Positions 35,676 to 44,600 of a DNA stretch of 64,000 nucleotides are shown here, one piece after another. The position numbers and the translations under genes were made by a program. Origin of the DNA: Filimonas sp. (GTDB taxonomy: Bacteria > Bacteroidota > Bacteroidia > Chitinophagales > Chitinophagaceae); contig JAFKHH010000020.1 of the NCBI GenBank assembly GCA_017306865.1, positions 62,001-126,000 on the forward strand. Direction: 5' to 3'. How positions within the stretch are numbered: the first letter of the stretch is position 1; each line of letters starts with the position of its first letter. The notes under the pieces were generated by a model that was not told the DNA's origin, made no database searches, and saw only the letters and a list, made by a program, of their open reading frames with translations.

Positions 35676-35713
35676 GAGATAAATTAATTTTACAAACACA
35701 AAAAGGTTAGTTT

Positions 35714-36148
35714 ATGAAAAGCCTTTCCTCTTCCTGGTGGTTTTTCGCGCTGCTCTCTGCGTTCTTTGCGGCGCTCACATCCATCTTTGCCAAAGTAGGT
35801 ATGAAGCAGTTGGATTCAGATCTGGCAACGGCTGTGCGTACCATCATTATACTCATTATAGCATGGGGGATCGTATTTTTTAAAAACAAAGGCATTGGGG
35901 CGCTACATACACTTACGCCACAGAATTGGACATTTCTTATACTGTCAGGTGTGGCAACGGGCCTATCCTGGGTCTTTTATTTCCGCGCCTTACAGGCAGG
36001 CAAAGTATCGCAGGTAGCGCCAATAGATAAATCGAGTCTTGCATTAACCATTTTACTCTCTGTTATATTCCTGGGTGAAGCATTAACATGGAAAACGGCT
36101 ATAGGTGCATTATTGATCATTGCAGGCACGTTTGTGTTGATATTGTAG
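35714..36148 (+). CDS. Small EamA-family transporter (half-size DMT permease)
   Basis: 144 residues with about five hydrophobic helices, one EamA-type repeat instead of the usual two. The N-terminus SWWFFALLSAFFAALTSIFAK and the conserved APIDKSSLALTILLSV and FLGEALTWKTAIGALLI segments fit the single-domain DMT (EamA) proteins. It probably works as a dimer to export small metabolites; the substrate is unknown. A -7-like TAATTTTA (35685-35692) is 22 bases upstream. It converges with the gene at 36233-36553. Confidence 0.9.
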   Translation: MKSLSSSWWFFALLSAFFAALTSIFAKVGMKQLDSDLATAVRTIIILIIAWGIVFFKNKGIGALHTLTPQNWTFLILSGVATGLSWVFYFRALQAGKVSQVAPIDKSSLALTILLSVIFLGEALTWKTAIGALLIIAGTFVLIL

Positions 36149-36229
36149 TTTCAAAGTTTCAGTGTTCCCAAGTTTCAGCCAGATGCTAAATGAAACAATT
36201 GAAACTCGTAAACTTCTTGAAACTTTAAA
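36147..36229. repeat. AGTTTCAA/TTGAAACT word repeats between convergent genes
   Basis: 36147-36178 has AGTTTCAAAGTTTCAG and AAGTTTCAG. 36191-36229 has TGAAACAATTGAAACT and CTTGAAACTTTAAA. The two halves can fold on each other imperfectly. The position between converging genes suggests a bidirectional transcription stop. Confidence 0.6.
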
Positions 36230-36232
36230 AAA

Positions 36233-36553
36233 CTATTCCTCCACCCACCAACAACCCTCATTGATCAGCGCAGATATTTTTGTATAGAGCACCTGCCCCT
36301 CATCCATACCGTTGCCTACTGTAAGCAAAGCTTTGTTCAGCGAAGTAGAAGCAGGGAGGTCAATAGGTAACTCCAGGGAAATAGTATCATCCTCGTCATT
36401 TATCAATTCTACTATATATACAGAAGCCGCGATCGTATCTGTGTCAGATAATTGATTCTGCGGCAGCGGATTTCCATCCAATGGATATTTAAAAATAGGC
36501 TGCCCTATAGTCAGGCCGGTTGCCGTCTCACGGCTGTTGATTTTCTTAAGCAT
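36233..36553 (-). CDS. Small uncharacterised protein
   Basis: 106 residues, acidic, without signal peptide or membrane helix. I do not recognise it. It has an orderly mix of predicted strands (AASVYIVELIND, ISLELPIDLP) and ends in EGCWWVEE. Its frame is intact, it lies between a convergent gene and a tRNA, and its codon use looks like that of its neighbours, so it is probably real. No function is proposed. Confidence 0.65.
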   Translation of the reverse strand: MLKKINSRETATGLTIGQPIFKYPLDGNPLPQNQLSDTDTIAASVYIVELINDEDDTISLELPIDLPASTSLNKALLTVGNGMDEGQVLYTKISALINEGCWWVEE

Positions 36554-36637
36554 GGCATCGCTTTTACTGTTTGGTTAATAACAAAAAACTGCCAGCAAGG
36601 TTTATCTCTGCTCCAACAAAGCAGTAATCTTTATTTT

Positions 36638-36669
36638 TTTGGCAATTTATTACTCAAATAATACATTTG
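36638..36669 (+). promoter_or_regulatory. Promoter of tRNA-Ala
   Basis: TTTG at 36638-36641, a 20-bp spacer, then TACATTTG at 36662-36669, a perfect TAnnTTTG box. The expected start is about 36675, four bases before the mature tRNA. This is the cleanest Bacteroidota promoter in the window. Confidence 0.85.
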
Positions 36670-36678
36670 CTACCCCAC

Positions 36679-36752
<74 letters not shown>

Positions 36753-36767
36753 CAAGCTTTAAAAATT

Positions 36768-36793
36768 GGTTCGTAGCAATACGAGCCTTTTTT
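36768..36793 (+). terminator. Terminator after tRNA-Ala
   Basis: Stem GGTTCGTA with TACGAGCC (one G-U), GCAA tetraloop, then six T. Placed 16 bases after the tRNA. Confidence 0.85.
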
Positions 36794-36799
36794 GTTTGT

Positions 36800-36874
36800 G
36801 TAGGAGTAGTTCAGTTGGCTATAGCGTCCCGCAAGCCTGCGGGGAGGCCACCGGTTCGAATTCGGTATTCTCCA
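36800..36874 (+). pseudogene. Degenerate tRNA-Ala-like copy
   Basis: The last about 31 bases (AGGCCACCGGTTCGAATT to CTCCA) match the tRNA-Ala copy just upstream with a single change. The T-arm folds (ACCGG/TCGGT), and the TTCAGTTGGCTA loop is kept. The 5' acceptor half (GTAGGAG) pairs poorly with ATTCTCC and the D-stem (GTTC/TAGC) is broken. The anticodon arm is replaced by a strong CCCGC-AAGCCT-GCGGG hairpin with a 6-base loop, not the normal 7. It is therefore probably not a functional tRNA, but its own terminator (36883-36910) suggests it may be transcribed. Confidence 0.7.
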
Positions 36875-36882
36875 CTAATTAG

Positions 36883-36910
36883 AAGGCAATCATTTAGGTT
36901 GTCTTTTTTT
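36883..36910 (+). terminator. Terminator after the tRNA-like copy
   Basis: AAGGCAATC pairs with GGTTGTCTT through two G-U pairs (9-bp stem, ATTTA loop), followed by a run of T. Confidence 0.75.
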
Positions 36911-37344
36911 ATTAGACAATTTTCTGCGACAGCTTTTTACGAAAAATTTGCTTATGCATGCAACGTTGTATACATAAGTTCTGTTTACAAGTTGCTTCGT
37001 TAGTAATAAAGTAAGAAGCACTCGTTTCTCATTTGATTATTTTATTGCTTCAAAAAAATGATCTTTGTCACTTCGGGTTCTATTACACCGGAAATTGAAA
37101 CAATCTTCCCTGTTTCCTTCTCGTGAGACTCAAGCTGGGCAAACCTGCGCAGAAAGTATCCTTATTACGGTATTCAAATAAGACCGGATTTTGCGTTAAA
37201 AGTAGTTTTGCCGTTCTCTCTAAAATAGTCCAATCCAACCAAAATAGTCCGCCGCCTCTCTTGCAGTAAAAATTTGGCTATCTTAGGTGATATACCCATA
37301 GCTAATCAAACCTCGTTATAAAAGTTTACCTCAGCGAAGTACAT
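36911..37344. other. Intergenic region, no gene seen
   Basis: A 434-bp stretch without a convincing coding frame. A perfect -7-like TAGTTTTG occurs at 37203-37210, about 135 bases upstream of the next gene, with a TTTG at 37190-37193 that is too close to be its -33. Two copies of AAAATAGTCC lie in 37221-37250. Otherwise I see nothing. Confidence 0.4.
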
Positions 37345-39084
37345 ATGAAAAAAACAACGGCGACCCTGATCTTTTGCTGCCTTCTTTCTACTGCCTGGGC
37401 TTATAAATATGGCGAACACAAGGAAATAGGCGATCAAGCCTTTGCCAGGTTCCTGCTCTCTCTCAGAAGTAGTGGCGGAGATGCCTTGTTCTTCGGGTAC
37501 ATCAACATGACCAAAGACTCTTTAAATAACTCGTATTTTTTTAATGAACTATGCGCTCCTGGAGGTAATGGGATCTCCTACGGTGTTTTAAACGCCCTCA
37601 GCGGAGACCATGAGAGTAATCCGCTCCTGCTCGATGAGCAGCTTCGGTCCAGGAATTCCGTATTACAACATATAGCATCGCTCCATAACAAATATATCGC
37701 CATGGGGTACACTGCTGCACCGGATAGTAAACTGACTACAATGGATTTTAGCTATGCGTTGCTGGCGGCGATCAATCTTGATCATTTTTATGTATATGGA
37801 AAATCCTTCCAGGCACAGTTGAAACCCTTCGATAAGAAATTGATCAGGGAATGTGAAAACCCAGCCTTGGTAAAAGCGGTTTTTAAGAAACTGTCCAAGA
37901 CCAATGCCATTAACATGTACGTAACCCTCCATTGCCTGGCTATCGATTTGGCCGAGCAAAGCGGCAAACTTTCCCAAAACGACCCGGCCAATGCTGCCAG
38001 GTTATTATATTATGCGTTCCTTTTTAATGCCTTCGCTGACCATTTTCTCGAAGATTCTTTTGCTGCCGGACACCTGGTAGTCAATCGAACGATCCTTGAA
38101 TCATTCACCAACAATAAGGCCCTTCATGATTTCTATTGCGAGAATGGCTCCCCTGTGGTCAATCTGAGAGGGCAGATCTGGAAAGCCTATGGTGATGGTC
38201 AATTCAACAATACGCATAGTGCATGGCAACAGCAGACCCAGCTTCAGGACATTCATTACGCTTCTTATACTGCAGAGTCGGAAAGGATCATCGAAGCGGT
38301 CCGCTTGTCCATTGCAGGAGTCTGGGACGCATTTCAGCAATCCAGCACCAATGCAGGTCATATCTCTTTCCTCAGTACCATTCCGGACAAAATAAATCAG
38401 CAGGAGATCTATTTGATCAGGAATACTCCCAGTCTGCAGCTTGTCCCCATTCCCTACAATTCAGACCTAAAGACCATTGTTACAGACCCCTCGATCATCA
38501 CCGACTCCATGAAAAATGCAAACCAACTTCTCTACTATCGGAATTTTGTCCGTAGCCGCGTAGCCAATTCGTTTGTGATTAGTTTTATCGGCGGCGGTTT
38601 CTCCGAAGCTTATTTTCACGGTCGGGAGTTCCGTATCAATGTAGGGAGTTTTAGTAAAAAATACTCTTACAACACAAAGGGAGAAAAGAAAGGAGTGGTC
38701 GATTATTGGCTAGGGTATACCCTGTCTTATAGTAAAGGAACAAATGCCAGTATAAGTGTCAAACAAAATACCAGTGCCTCTTTGCTGAAAGCCGGGCTGC
38801 GAAGTAATGTAGATTGGTGGATTACCAACAGAAAATTTTTAGGTATCTACAACTACACAGAGATAGGGGCTCAGTTCACGAATGAAGGCACCAAATTTAT
38901 TTTTTCTCCATCCGTTGGCATACAATTAGGATCCTTATTCAACATCGATTATTATAACCTGCCGGGATGGCTGCGCATTCCTGCGCAATACCTGCTCCCT
39001 CTCCAGTTACGATATGGCATGATCATTTTAAATCATGATATTCCACGCTATTTTTCCGGAGCGGATCTCACCCTTTTCTTTTGA
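37345..39084 (+). CDS. Secreted zinc-phospholipase-C-like protein with beta-rich C-terminal half
   Basis: 579 residues with a signal peptide (cleavage near AWA19). Residues about 20-250 resemble the zinc-dependent phospholipase C / P1-nuclease fold. Metal-ligand-like residues occur in order: YGEHKEIG (H25), SGDHES (D88, H89), LDHFYVYG (D146, H147), LHCLAID (H196), and ADHFLEDSFAAGHL (H233, D237, H243), which is the HxxxD plus His pattern of that superfamily. Residues about 400-579 are rich in alternating hydrophobic strands (ISFIGGGFSEAYF, KKYSYN, VDYWLGYTLSY) and end in a Phe, as outer-membrane barrels do. The substrate is unknown. No close neighbour explains its role. Confidence 0.75.
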   Translation: MKKTTATLIFCCLLSTAWAYKYGEHKEIGDQAFARFLLSLRSSGGDALFFGYINMTKDSLNNSYFFNELCAPGGNGISYGVLNALSGDHESNPLLLDEQLRSRNSVLQHIASLHNKYIAMGYTAAPDSKLTTMDFSYALLAAINLDHFYVYGKSFQAQLKPFDKKLIRECENPALVKAVFKKLSKTNAINMYVTLHCLAIDLAEQSGKLSQNDPANAARLLYYAFLFNAFADHFLEDSFAAGHLVVNRTILESFTNNKALHDFYCENGSPVVNLRGQIWKAYGDGQFNNTHSAWQQQTQLQDIHYASYTAESERIIEAVRLSIAGVWDAFQQSSTNAGHISFLSTIPDKINQQEIYLIRNTPSLQLVPIPYNSDLKTIVTDPSIITDSMKNANQLLYYRNFVRSRVANSFVISFIGGGFSEAYFHGREFRINVGSFSKKYSYNTKGEKKGVVDYWLGYTLSYSKGTNASISVKQNTSASLLKAGLRSNVDWWITNRKFLGIYNYTEIGAQFTNEGTKFIFSPSVGIQLGSLFNIDYYNLPGWLRIPAQYLLPLQLRYGMIILNHDIPRYFSGADLTLFF

Positions 39085-39346
39085 TGTTACAAGTCATTGG
39101 TTAGAGATTTCGAAGGCATTGATCACATTATTACTTTATGATGTGACTATAAAATTTTTTCAATTTGCATTGCTCAATAGTATTTATCCTGGTCATCTTA
39201 TAGCTGTGTTGCAACATGCCGCAAGCGCTTCCGGGAAACATAATAATGATGACGTGACAGGAACTAAAATTGGCAATAGGTCACTGATTTAGTGCTATTG
39301 GTCAAAATTACCGGGGAGAGTGTGCCAATCTTTTTATCTTTTACCA

Positions 39347-40927
39347 ATGAAAGCGACCCGTCTTATCTATCTTCTTGCATTAGTAAAGTTATTCTTGCCA
39401 TTCTTACTTCAGGCACCCGAATGGGAGCCTCACCGTGATGAATTTCTTTACCTGGCAGAGGCGCGGCATTTAGCCTGGGGCTACATGGAAGCACCACCTC
39501 TTCTTTCTGTTCTTGCGTGGCTGACTAATTTATTAGGCGGTGCAATGTGGGCGATCAAACTCTGGCCTTCATTGGCGGGCGCATTGACCTACATCCTTGT
39601 AGGGCGGCTGATACTTCACCTCGGCGGTCGCTGGTTTGCCCTGGTGCTTGCCTGGATGCCCTTTGTTGCCGGTGCATGGCTTAGAATGTATTTTCTCTTT
39701 CAGCCCAACTTCCTCGATATGTTTTGGTGGACAGCAATGGCTTATGGGCTGATCCGGTTTCAGCAAACAGAAAAAATCAGGTATCTCTACCTTGCGGGCA
39801 TCAGCTTTGGACTAGGTATGCTTAGTAAATACACAATGGTGTTTTATGCAGCCGGATTGCTGTCGGGCATACTCCTGTCATGGGACAAAAAGATTCTCAC
39901 CAACCGGCATTTTTATTTTGCTCTTGGCCTGGGTTTACTTCTTTTCCTTCCGAACCTCGTATGGCAGATTGTTCATGGCTTTCCAGTCGTCTATCACATG
40001 AAGGCGCTGCATGACGGCCAGCTTCAGTACCTGAGCCCATGGGCTTTCCTGGGTGACCAGCTACTTTACAATGTGGCTACTCTCTTCACCTGGATAACAG
40101 GACTGATATGGGTAATGCGTACAAAACAATACCGCTTTATTGCATGGGCATTCTTCATTACGCTTGCGCTCCTAGTGCTGGGCCACGGGAAAAGTTACTA
40201 CTCGCAGGGCGCTTACCCGGTCTTGTTTGCTTTTGGTGCGGTGCGACTGCAAGCTTGGACAAACAAATGGTGGAAAATAAGCATGCTGGCCTTTAGTACT
40301 TTAATAGGCATTCGCCTGGTGCCATTGATGCTGCCTTTCCGGCCTCCTGCTTCACTGGCAGGCTATTATACCCGTCACCCCCTGGCACAGAAAATAGGGG
40401 TTCTCCGCTGGGAAGATCAGCAGGATCATTCCCTACCACAGGATTTTGCCGATATGTTGTCCTGGAAAGAAATGACCCGCAAAGTATCCAGGGCTTACGA
40501 GTCTCTTGACAGCACAGAAAAAGCAAGCACGCTATTGTTCTGCGACAATTATGGCCAGGCAGGGGCGGTTAATTATTATGGCCCGGAATATCATCTGCCA
40601 TCAGCATATAGTGATAATGCCAGCTTCCTTTACTGGATGCCCCAGGATTATGACCGGTTTAATGTACTCTTACTTGTTACCGACGATCAACAGGAGATGC
40701 AGCATAAATTTATCCAGGAGTTTAAAGTAGCTCAATTAGTAGATAGTATTACGAATCCCTACGCCAGGGAGAAAGGATCGCTGATCATATTACTGAAAGG
40801 GCCAAGTGATGCATTCCGAGACGCGTTTAAGCATAAAATAGAACTAAGCAAGTTAAAAACTACTGCACAAGGGGCTACACAGTTACAGAAGCCGAATCCT
40901 TTGGAAAAAGGTGGCTCGCTTCATTAA
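39347..40927 (+). CDS. GT39/ArnT-like membrane glycosyltransferase (PMT_2 family)
   Basis: 526 residues from ATG 39347, chosen over the in-frame GTG at 39320. About eleven to twelve membrane helices. The first periplasmic loop carries WEPHRDEFLYLAEARHLAWG (Asp-Glu pair typical of the GT39/ArnT catalytic loop), followed by the APPLL segment. A soluble C-terminal region (about residues 390-520) follows. Family members use polyprenyl-phosphate sugars to decorate lipid A, proteins or glycans on the periplasmic side. Donor and acceptor are unknown. A -7-like TATCTTTT lies at 39335-39342 just before the start. Confidence 0.9.
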   Translation: MKATRLIYLLALVKLFLPFLLQAPEWEPHRDEFLYLAEARHLAWGYMEAPPLLSVLAWLTNLLGGAMWAIKLWPSLAGALTYILVGRLILHLGGRWFALVLAWMPFVAGAWLRMYFLFQPNFLDMFWWTAMAYGLIRFQQTEKIRYLYLAGISFGLGMLSKYTMVFYAAGLLSGILLSWDKKILTNRHFYFALGLGLLLFLPNLVWQIVHGFPVVYHMKALHDGQLQYLSPWAFLGDQLLYNVATLFTWITGLIWVMRTKQYRFIAWAFFITLALLVLGHGKSYYSQGAYPVLFAFGAVRLQAWTNKWWKISMLAFSTLIGIRLVPLMLPFRPPASLAGYYTRHPLAQKIGVLRWEDQQDHSLPQDFADMLSWKEMTRKVSRAYESLDSTEKASTLLFCDNYGQAGAVNYYGPEYHLPSAYSDNASFLYWMPQDYDRFNVLLLVTDDQQEMQHKFIQEFKVAQLVDSITNPYAREKGSLIILLKGPSDAFRDAFKHKIELSKLKTTAQGATQLQKPNPLEKGGSLH

Positions 40928-40952
40928 AGAAACGAACGACGGTTCTGTACAA

Positions 40953-40981
40953 AGAAGCAGTCTCTTTATTGGAGACTGCTT
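40953..40981. terminator. Hairpin between convergent genes
   Basis: Perfect 11-bp stem (GAAGCAGTCTC with GAGACTGCTTC), 7-base loop, followed by a 14-bp palindrome ATTCTTCGAAGAAT at 40988-41001. Between the stop codons of the GT39 and META genes. No long T-run, so terminator function is inferred from position. Confidence 0.6.
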
Positions 40982-41009
40982 CAAGCGTATTCTTCGAAGA
41001 ATGTTGTAT

Positions 41010-41477
41010 TTATTTAGTCGCTAGTTTAATCATTCCCTTCTTGTCTCCATTTTCCAAGAAAAGTGTGTTCCCGTCTATATGATAAGTTTTTACCTCCTTT
41101 AGTAAGTTAAGAAATTGATTTTCTATTGCCAGGTTAGGGCAAGCCATCAGCGTGGCCCCACCAAGAGAAATATCAATACTGTCTTTTTCTTTCAGTTTAA
41201 ACGTAGCCATAAAGTTGTTGCAACCGGCATTGCCATTCAATCTGCCTGTTTGTTTATCAAAAGTCAGGAACGGTTCCTTTTTGAACGTTGTATCCAATTT
41301 GATTGCCTGGTTATTGAGTTCCAGCAGTTTCCAGTCTTTACCAAAAAGATCTGTGGCAAGTGCTGTTGTAGTTCGTGCGCTCAGAGAGTCTGAATTAGTG
41401 GAGGCATTAGGGGTGCTATTGTTATTACAGGCAATAATCAATGCTCCCAGTGCAAGAACTGATAGTAATTTTTTCAT
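41010..41477 (-). CDS. META-domain lipoprotein (HslJ-like)
   Basis: 155 residues. Signal peptide with lipobox ALIIAC (Cys17), then a low-complexity Asn/Ser/Thr linker and a META/HslJ domain (about residues 43-150). The domain shows FGKDWKLLELN, the GRLNGNAGCNNFMATF core and the late MACP, all typical. The function of META proteins is poorly known, with links to motility and heat-inducible resistance in other genera. It probably sits in a membrane leaflet facing the periplasm. Confidence 0.92.
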   Translation of the reverse strand: MKKLLSVLALGALIIACNNNSTPNASTNSDSLSARTTTALATDLFGKDWKLLELNNQAIKLDTTFKKEPFLTFDKQTGRLNGNAGCNNFMATFKLKEKDSIDISLGGATLMACPNLAIENQFLNLLKEVKTYHIDGNTLFLENGDKKGMIKLATK

Positions 41478-41544
41478 AAAATGATTGTTTGGTTTTTAAG
41501 ATCATAACAGTCTTCTGGTGAGAATGTTTAAAAGCTTACATAGG

Positions 41545-41596
41545 TATAAACCCGGATAGAGGGCACATAACTACATGCGCACCACCCGGGTTTATA
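41545..41596. other. Long-loop hairpin downstream of the giant gene
   Basis: TATAAACCCGG at 41545-41555 is the exact reverse complement of CCGGGTTTATA at 41586-41596, with a 30-base loop. It lies 32 bases past the stop of the giant minus-strand gene and before the META gene, so it may stabilise or end that mRNA. Confidence 0.6.
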
Positions 41597-41627
41597 TATT
41601 GAGTTGCAGACAACGAAAACTCATTTC

Positions 41628-44600
41628 TTATTTCTTCATGATCATCAGGTAGCCATTATATTCATGCCATGCACCATTACTATCCCTCAGCTTTAATGTA
41701 TAGTAGTACGTACCGGCATTAAGACTGCCTCCATCCCAGTCATTTTTATAATTCTTTTGCTGGTACACATTTGCAGCCCACCTGTTAAATATAATCAATT
41801 CATTTTCAGGGTATAGTTCCAGTCCATCTATTACGAACTTGTCATTGTGCCCGTCGCTATTAGGCGTAATGACATTTGGTATTTTAAACGGAATAATATT
41901 TTTCGCTACCGCAGACCTGTTATTAGCCTGGTTCGTGTCTTTTTGGCTGTTTGTAATGTTTGTTGCATTCAGCACTGTGCCCAACATCATCGCCCTAACC
42001 GTAATGGATAAAGATGCTCCAGCTCCGCTCCTGATAGAATCCAAGCTCCATGTTAATACACGACTATTCGCATTATAATCAATGAAGCCTTCACTTGTAC
42101 TATTGGTTATATAGTTCAATTGAGTTGGAATAGTGTCTGTAATAACCACATTCTTTGCCGTAATACCAACGTTCGTAGCAAGTAACGTGTAATTATAATT
42201 ATCACCTACTGTAACAGCCTTTTGATCCACCTGTTTTTCAATGCCCAGGTCTACTATTTCTACAGGTGGTATGTTGTACACCGGAATGGTAACAGCAGCG
42301 TTTACGATACACTTACCTACGGCACTATTGCTATTTTTTACTTCAGCTATATTATTAATGAGCGTAACACCTGTAAGGCTTGCATTAGCCCGTACAACTA
42401 TTGTATATGTACGTTCTTCATTCATAGAGAAGTTAGTTTCCTTAATGAGAAGTACATTGTTGTCGACTGCACCAGTTGTACTGCTTACAAACCGTGTGTT
42501 TGCAGGTATAGCATCTGTAATAATAATGCTATCTAATGTGTTTGGTCCATTGTTTTTCAGGCGAATAGTGTAGGTCAGCAATTCGTTAACAGTTACAGTC
42601 CCGTCATTACCTTCATCTGTTACTGTTTTGACAGCGCTGAAGTTGGCAGAGGCTATAGTTACAGAATCCGTAGCACCACAGCCATTAGCATCGGTAACAG
42701 TAGCGACATATTTTCCCGCTACCAGCTCGTTAATCGTTGCACTTGTGCTGCCATTTGACCAATTATAATTATACGGAGCTATCCCTCCGCTAGCTGTTAC
42801 ACTCGCACTACCCGTATTATCACCATTACACAGGATGGAGGTAGGTGTGTTTGTTGCAGCAACAAGCGCCGTTGGTTGAGTAATGATGACGGTAGTAGTT
42901 GTTGTGCATGCATTAGCGTCGATAACGATATAACTATATCTACCAGCAGGCAGGCTATTAATGCTGGCAGTTGTTGCGCCTGTAGACCATAGATAGCTAT
43001 ATGGTGCTGTGCCTCCACTGGCATTTGCAGATGCCATGCCGGTTGTATTTCCATTACAATCAACATTTGTCAGTGACGTAGTTGAAGCTAAAACTGGCGG
43101 TTCTGTTACAAGAGCTGATGCAGTAGTGTTGCATCCATTAGCATCTGTGATGGTACAGGTGTACACGCCTGCTGCGATGTTATTGATCGTAGCTGTAGCA
43201 GCATTGTTTGACCATAAGTATGAATATGGTGCTGTGCCGCCATTTGTTGTTACGCTTGCAGAGCCGGTAGTAGCGCCATAACACCCGGCATTTATGCCAG
43301 ATGCTGTAGCGTTTAGTGCTGCAGGCTCTGTTAGTATAGTTAACACCTTTGTTCTGCATCCATTAGCATCTGTAATAGTACATGTATAAGAGCCCGCTGC
43401 AATATTACTAAGGGCCTGGGTAGTAGCGCCGTTTGACCATAAATAATTATATGGTGCTGTGCCGCCGCTCGCAGATACACTGGCAGCTCCGCTAAGTGCG
43501 CCATTGCAGTCTATGTTCGTCTTAGATATGGTTGCATCCAGCGGAGCAGATTCGGTAATGGTTACAGTTGCTGTAATCACGCAGCTATGCGCATCTGTAA
43601 TAATACAAGTATAAATACCCGCCCCAATATTATTAATAGTAGCACCTGCTGTTCCATTTGACCATAGGTAAGTATATGGTGCAGTACCACCACTTATTGT
43701 TACAGTTGCAGCGCCTGTATTATTTCCATTGCAATCTACATTAGTCTGCGTTGTAGTGGCAGTTAATGCTGCCGGTTCTGTGATGGTAGCAGATAAAGTT
43801 GTGGCACACCCATGTGCATCTGTAACAGTACAGCTATAGTTTCCTGCAGCTAAATTGTTGATGGTTGCACTTGTAACGCCGTTAGACCAGAGGAATGTAT
43901 ATGGCGCTGTGCCGCCGGATGGTAATATAGTTAATTGGCCGTCATTATTACTATTACAGCTCGCATCTGTGTGAGACGTTATTGTTGCTGTCAGCAGGTT
44001 CGGTTGTGTAATAATAACTAGTACGTTAGTTGTGCATCCATGCGCATCTGTAACGGTGCAGCTATAGTTTCCTGCGGCTAAGTTGTTAACGGCTGCACTT
44101 GTAGCGCCGTTAGACCAGAGGAATGTATATGGCGCTGTACCGCCGGAAACAGCAATAGTGGCGCTGCCGCTATTATCCCCGTTGCAGGTAAGGTTGTTTT
44201 GTGAAATAACTGTGGCGTTTAATGTAAGCGGTTCTGTGATTGTAACGGTTGTTACAGCTATGCACCCATGTGCATCTGTAATAGTGCAACTATAAGTGCC
44301 TGCCGGTACATTGCTTATACCTGCTGTGCTTGCACCGTTAGACCACTGGTAAGTATATGGCAGTGTACCTCCGGTAACTGTAATATTTGCAGCACCCGTA
44401 TTACTTCCATTGCAATCCACGTTTGTTTGTATAGCTGTTGCATTTAACACAGGAGGGGCTGTAATAGTTGCTGTTATAGCTGTTGTACAGCCATGCGCAT
44501 CTGTAATAGTACAACTATAATTTCCCGCCGCTAAATTGCTGATAGTGGCTGATGTTGCTCCATTCGACCATAGGTACGCATAGGGGAGTGTACCACCTGC

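Noticed and set aside
36800-36874. Functional second tRNA (for example Gly, anticodon GCC)
   Set aside because: The acceptor and D stems do not pair and the anticodon loop has 6 bases, so a normal tRNA is unlikely.
39035-39292. 85-codon open frame after the phospholipase-like gene
   Set aside because: It begins inside the upstream gene in another frame and has an irregular composition.
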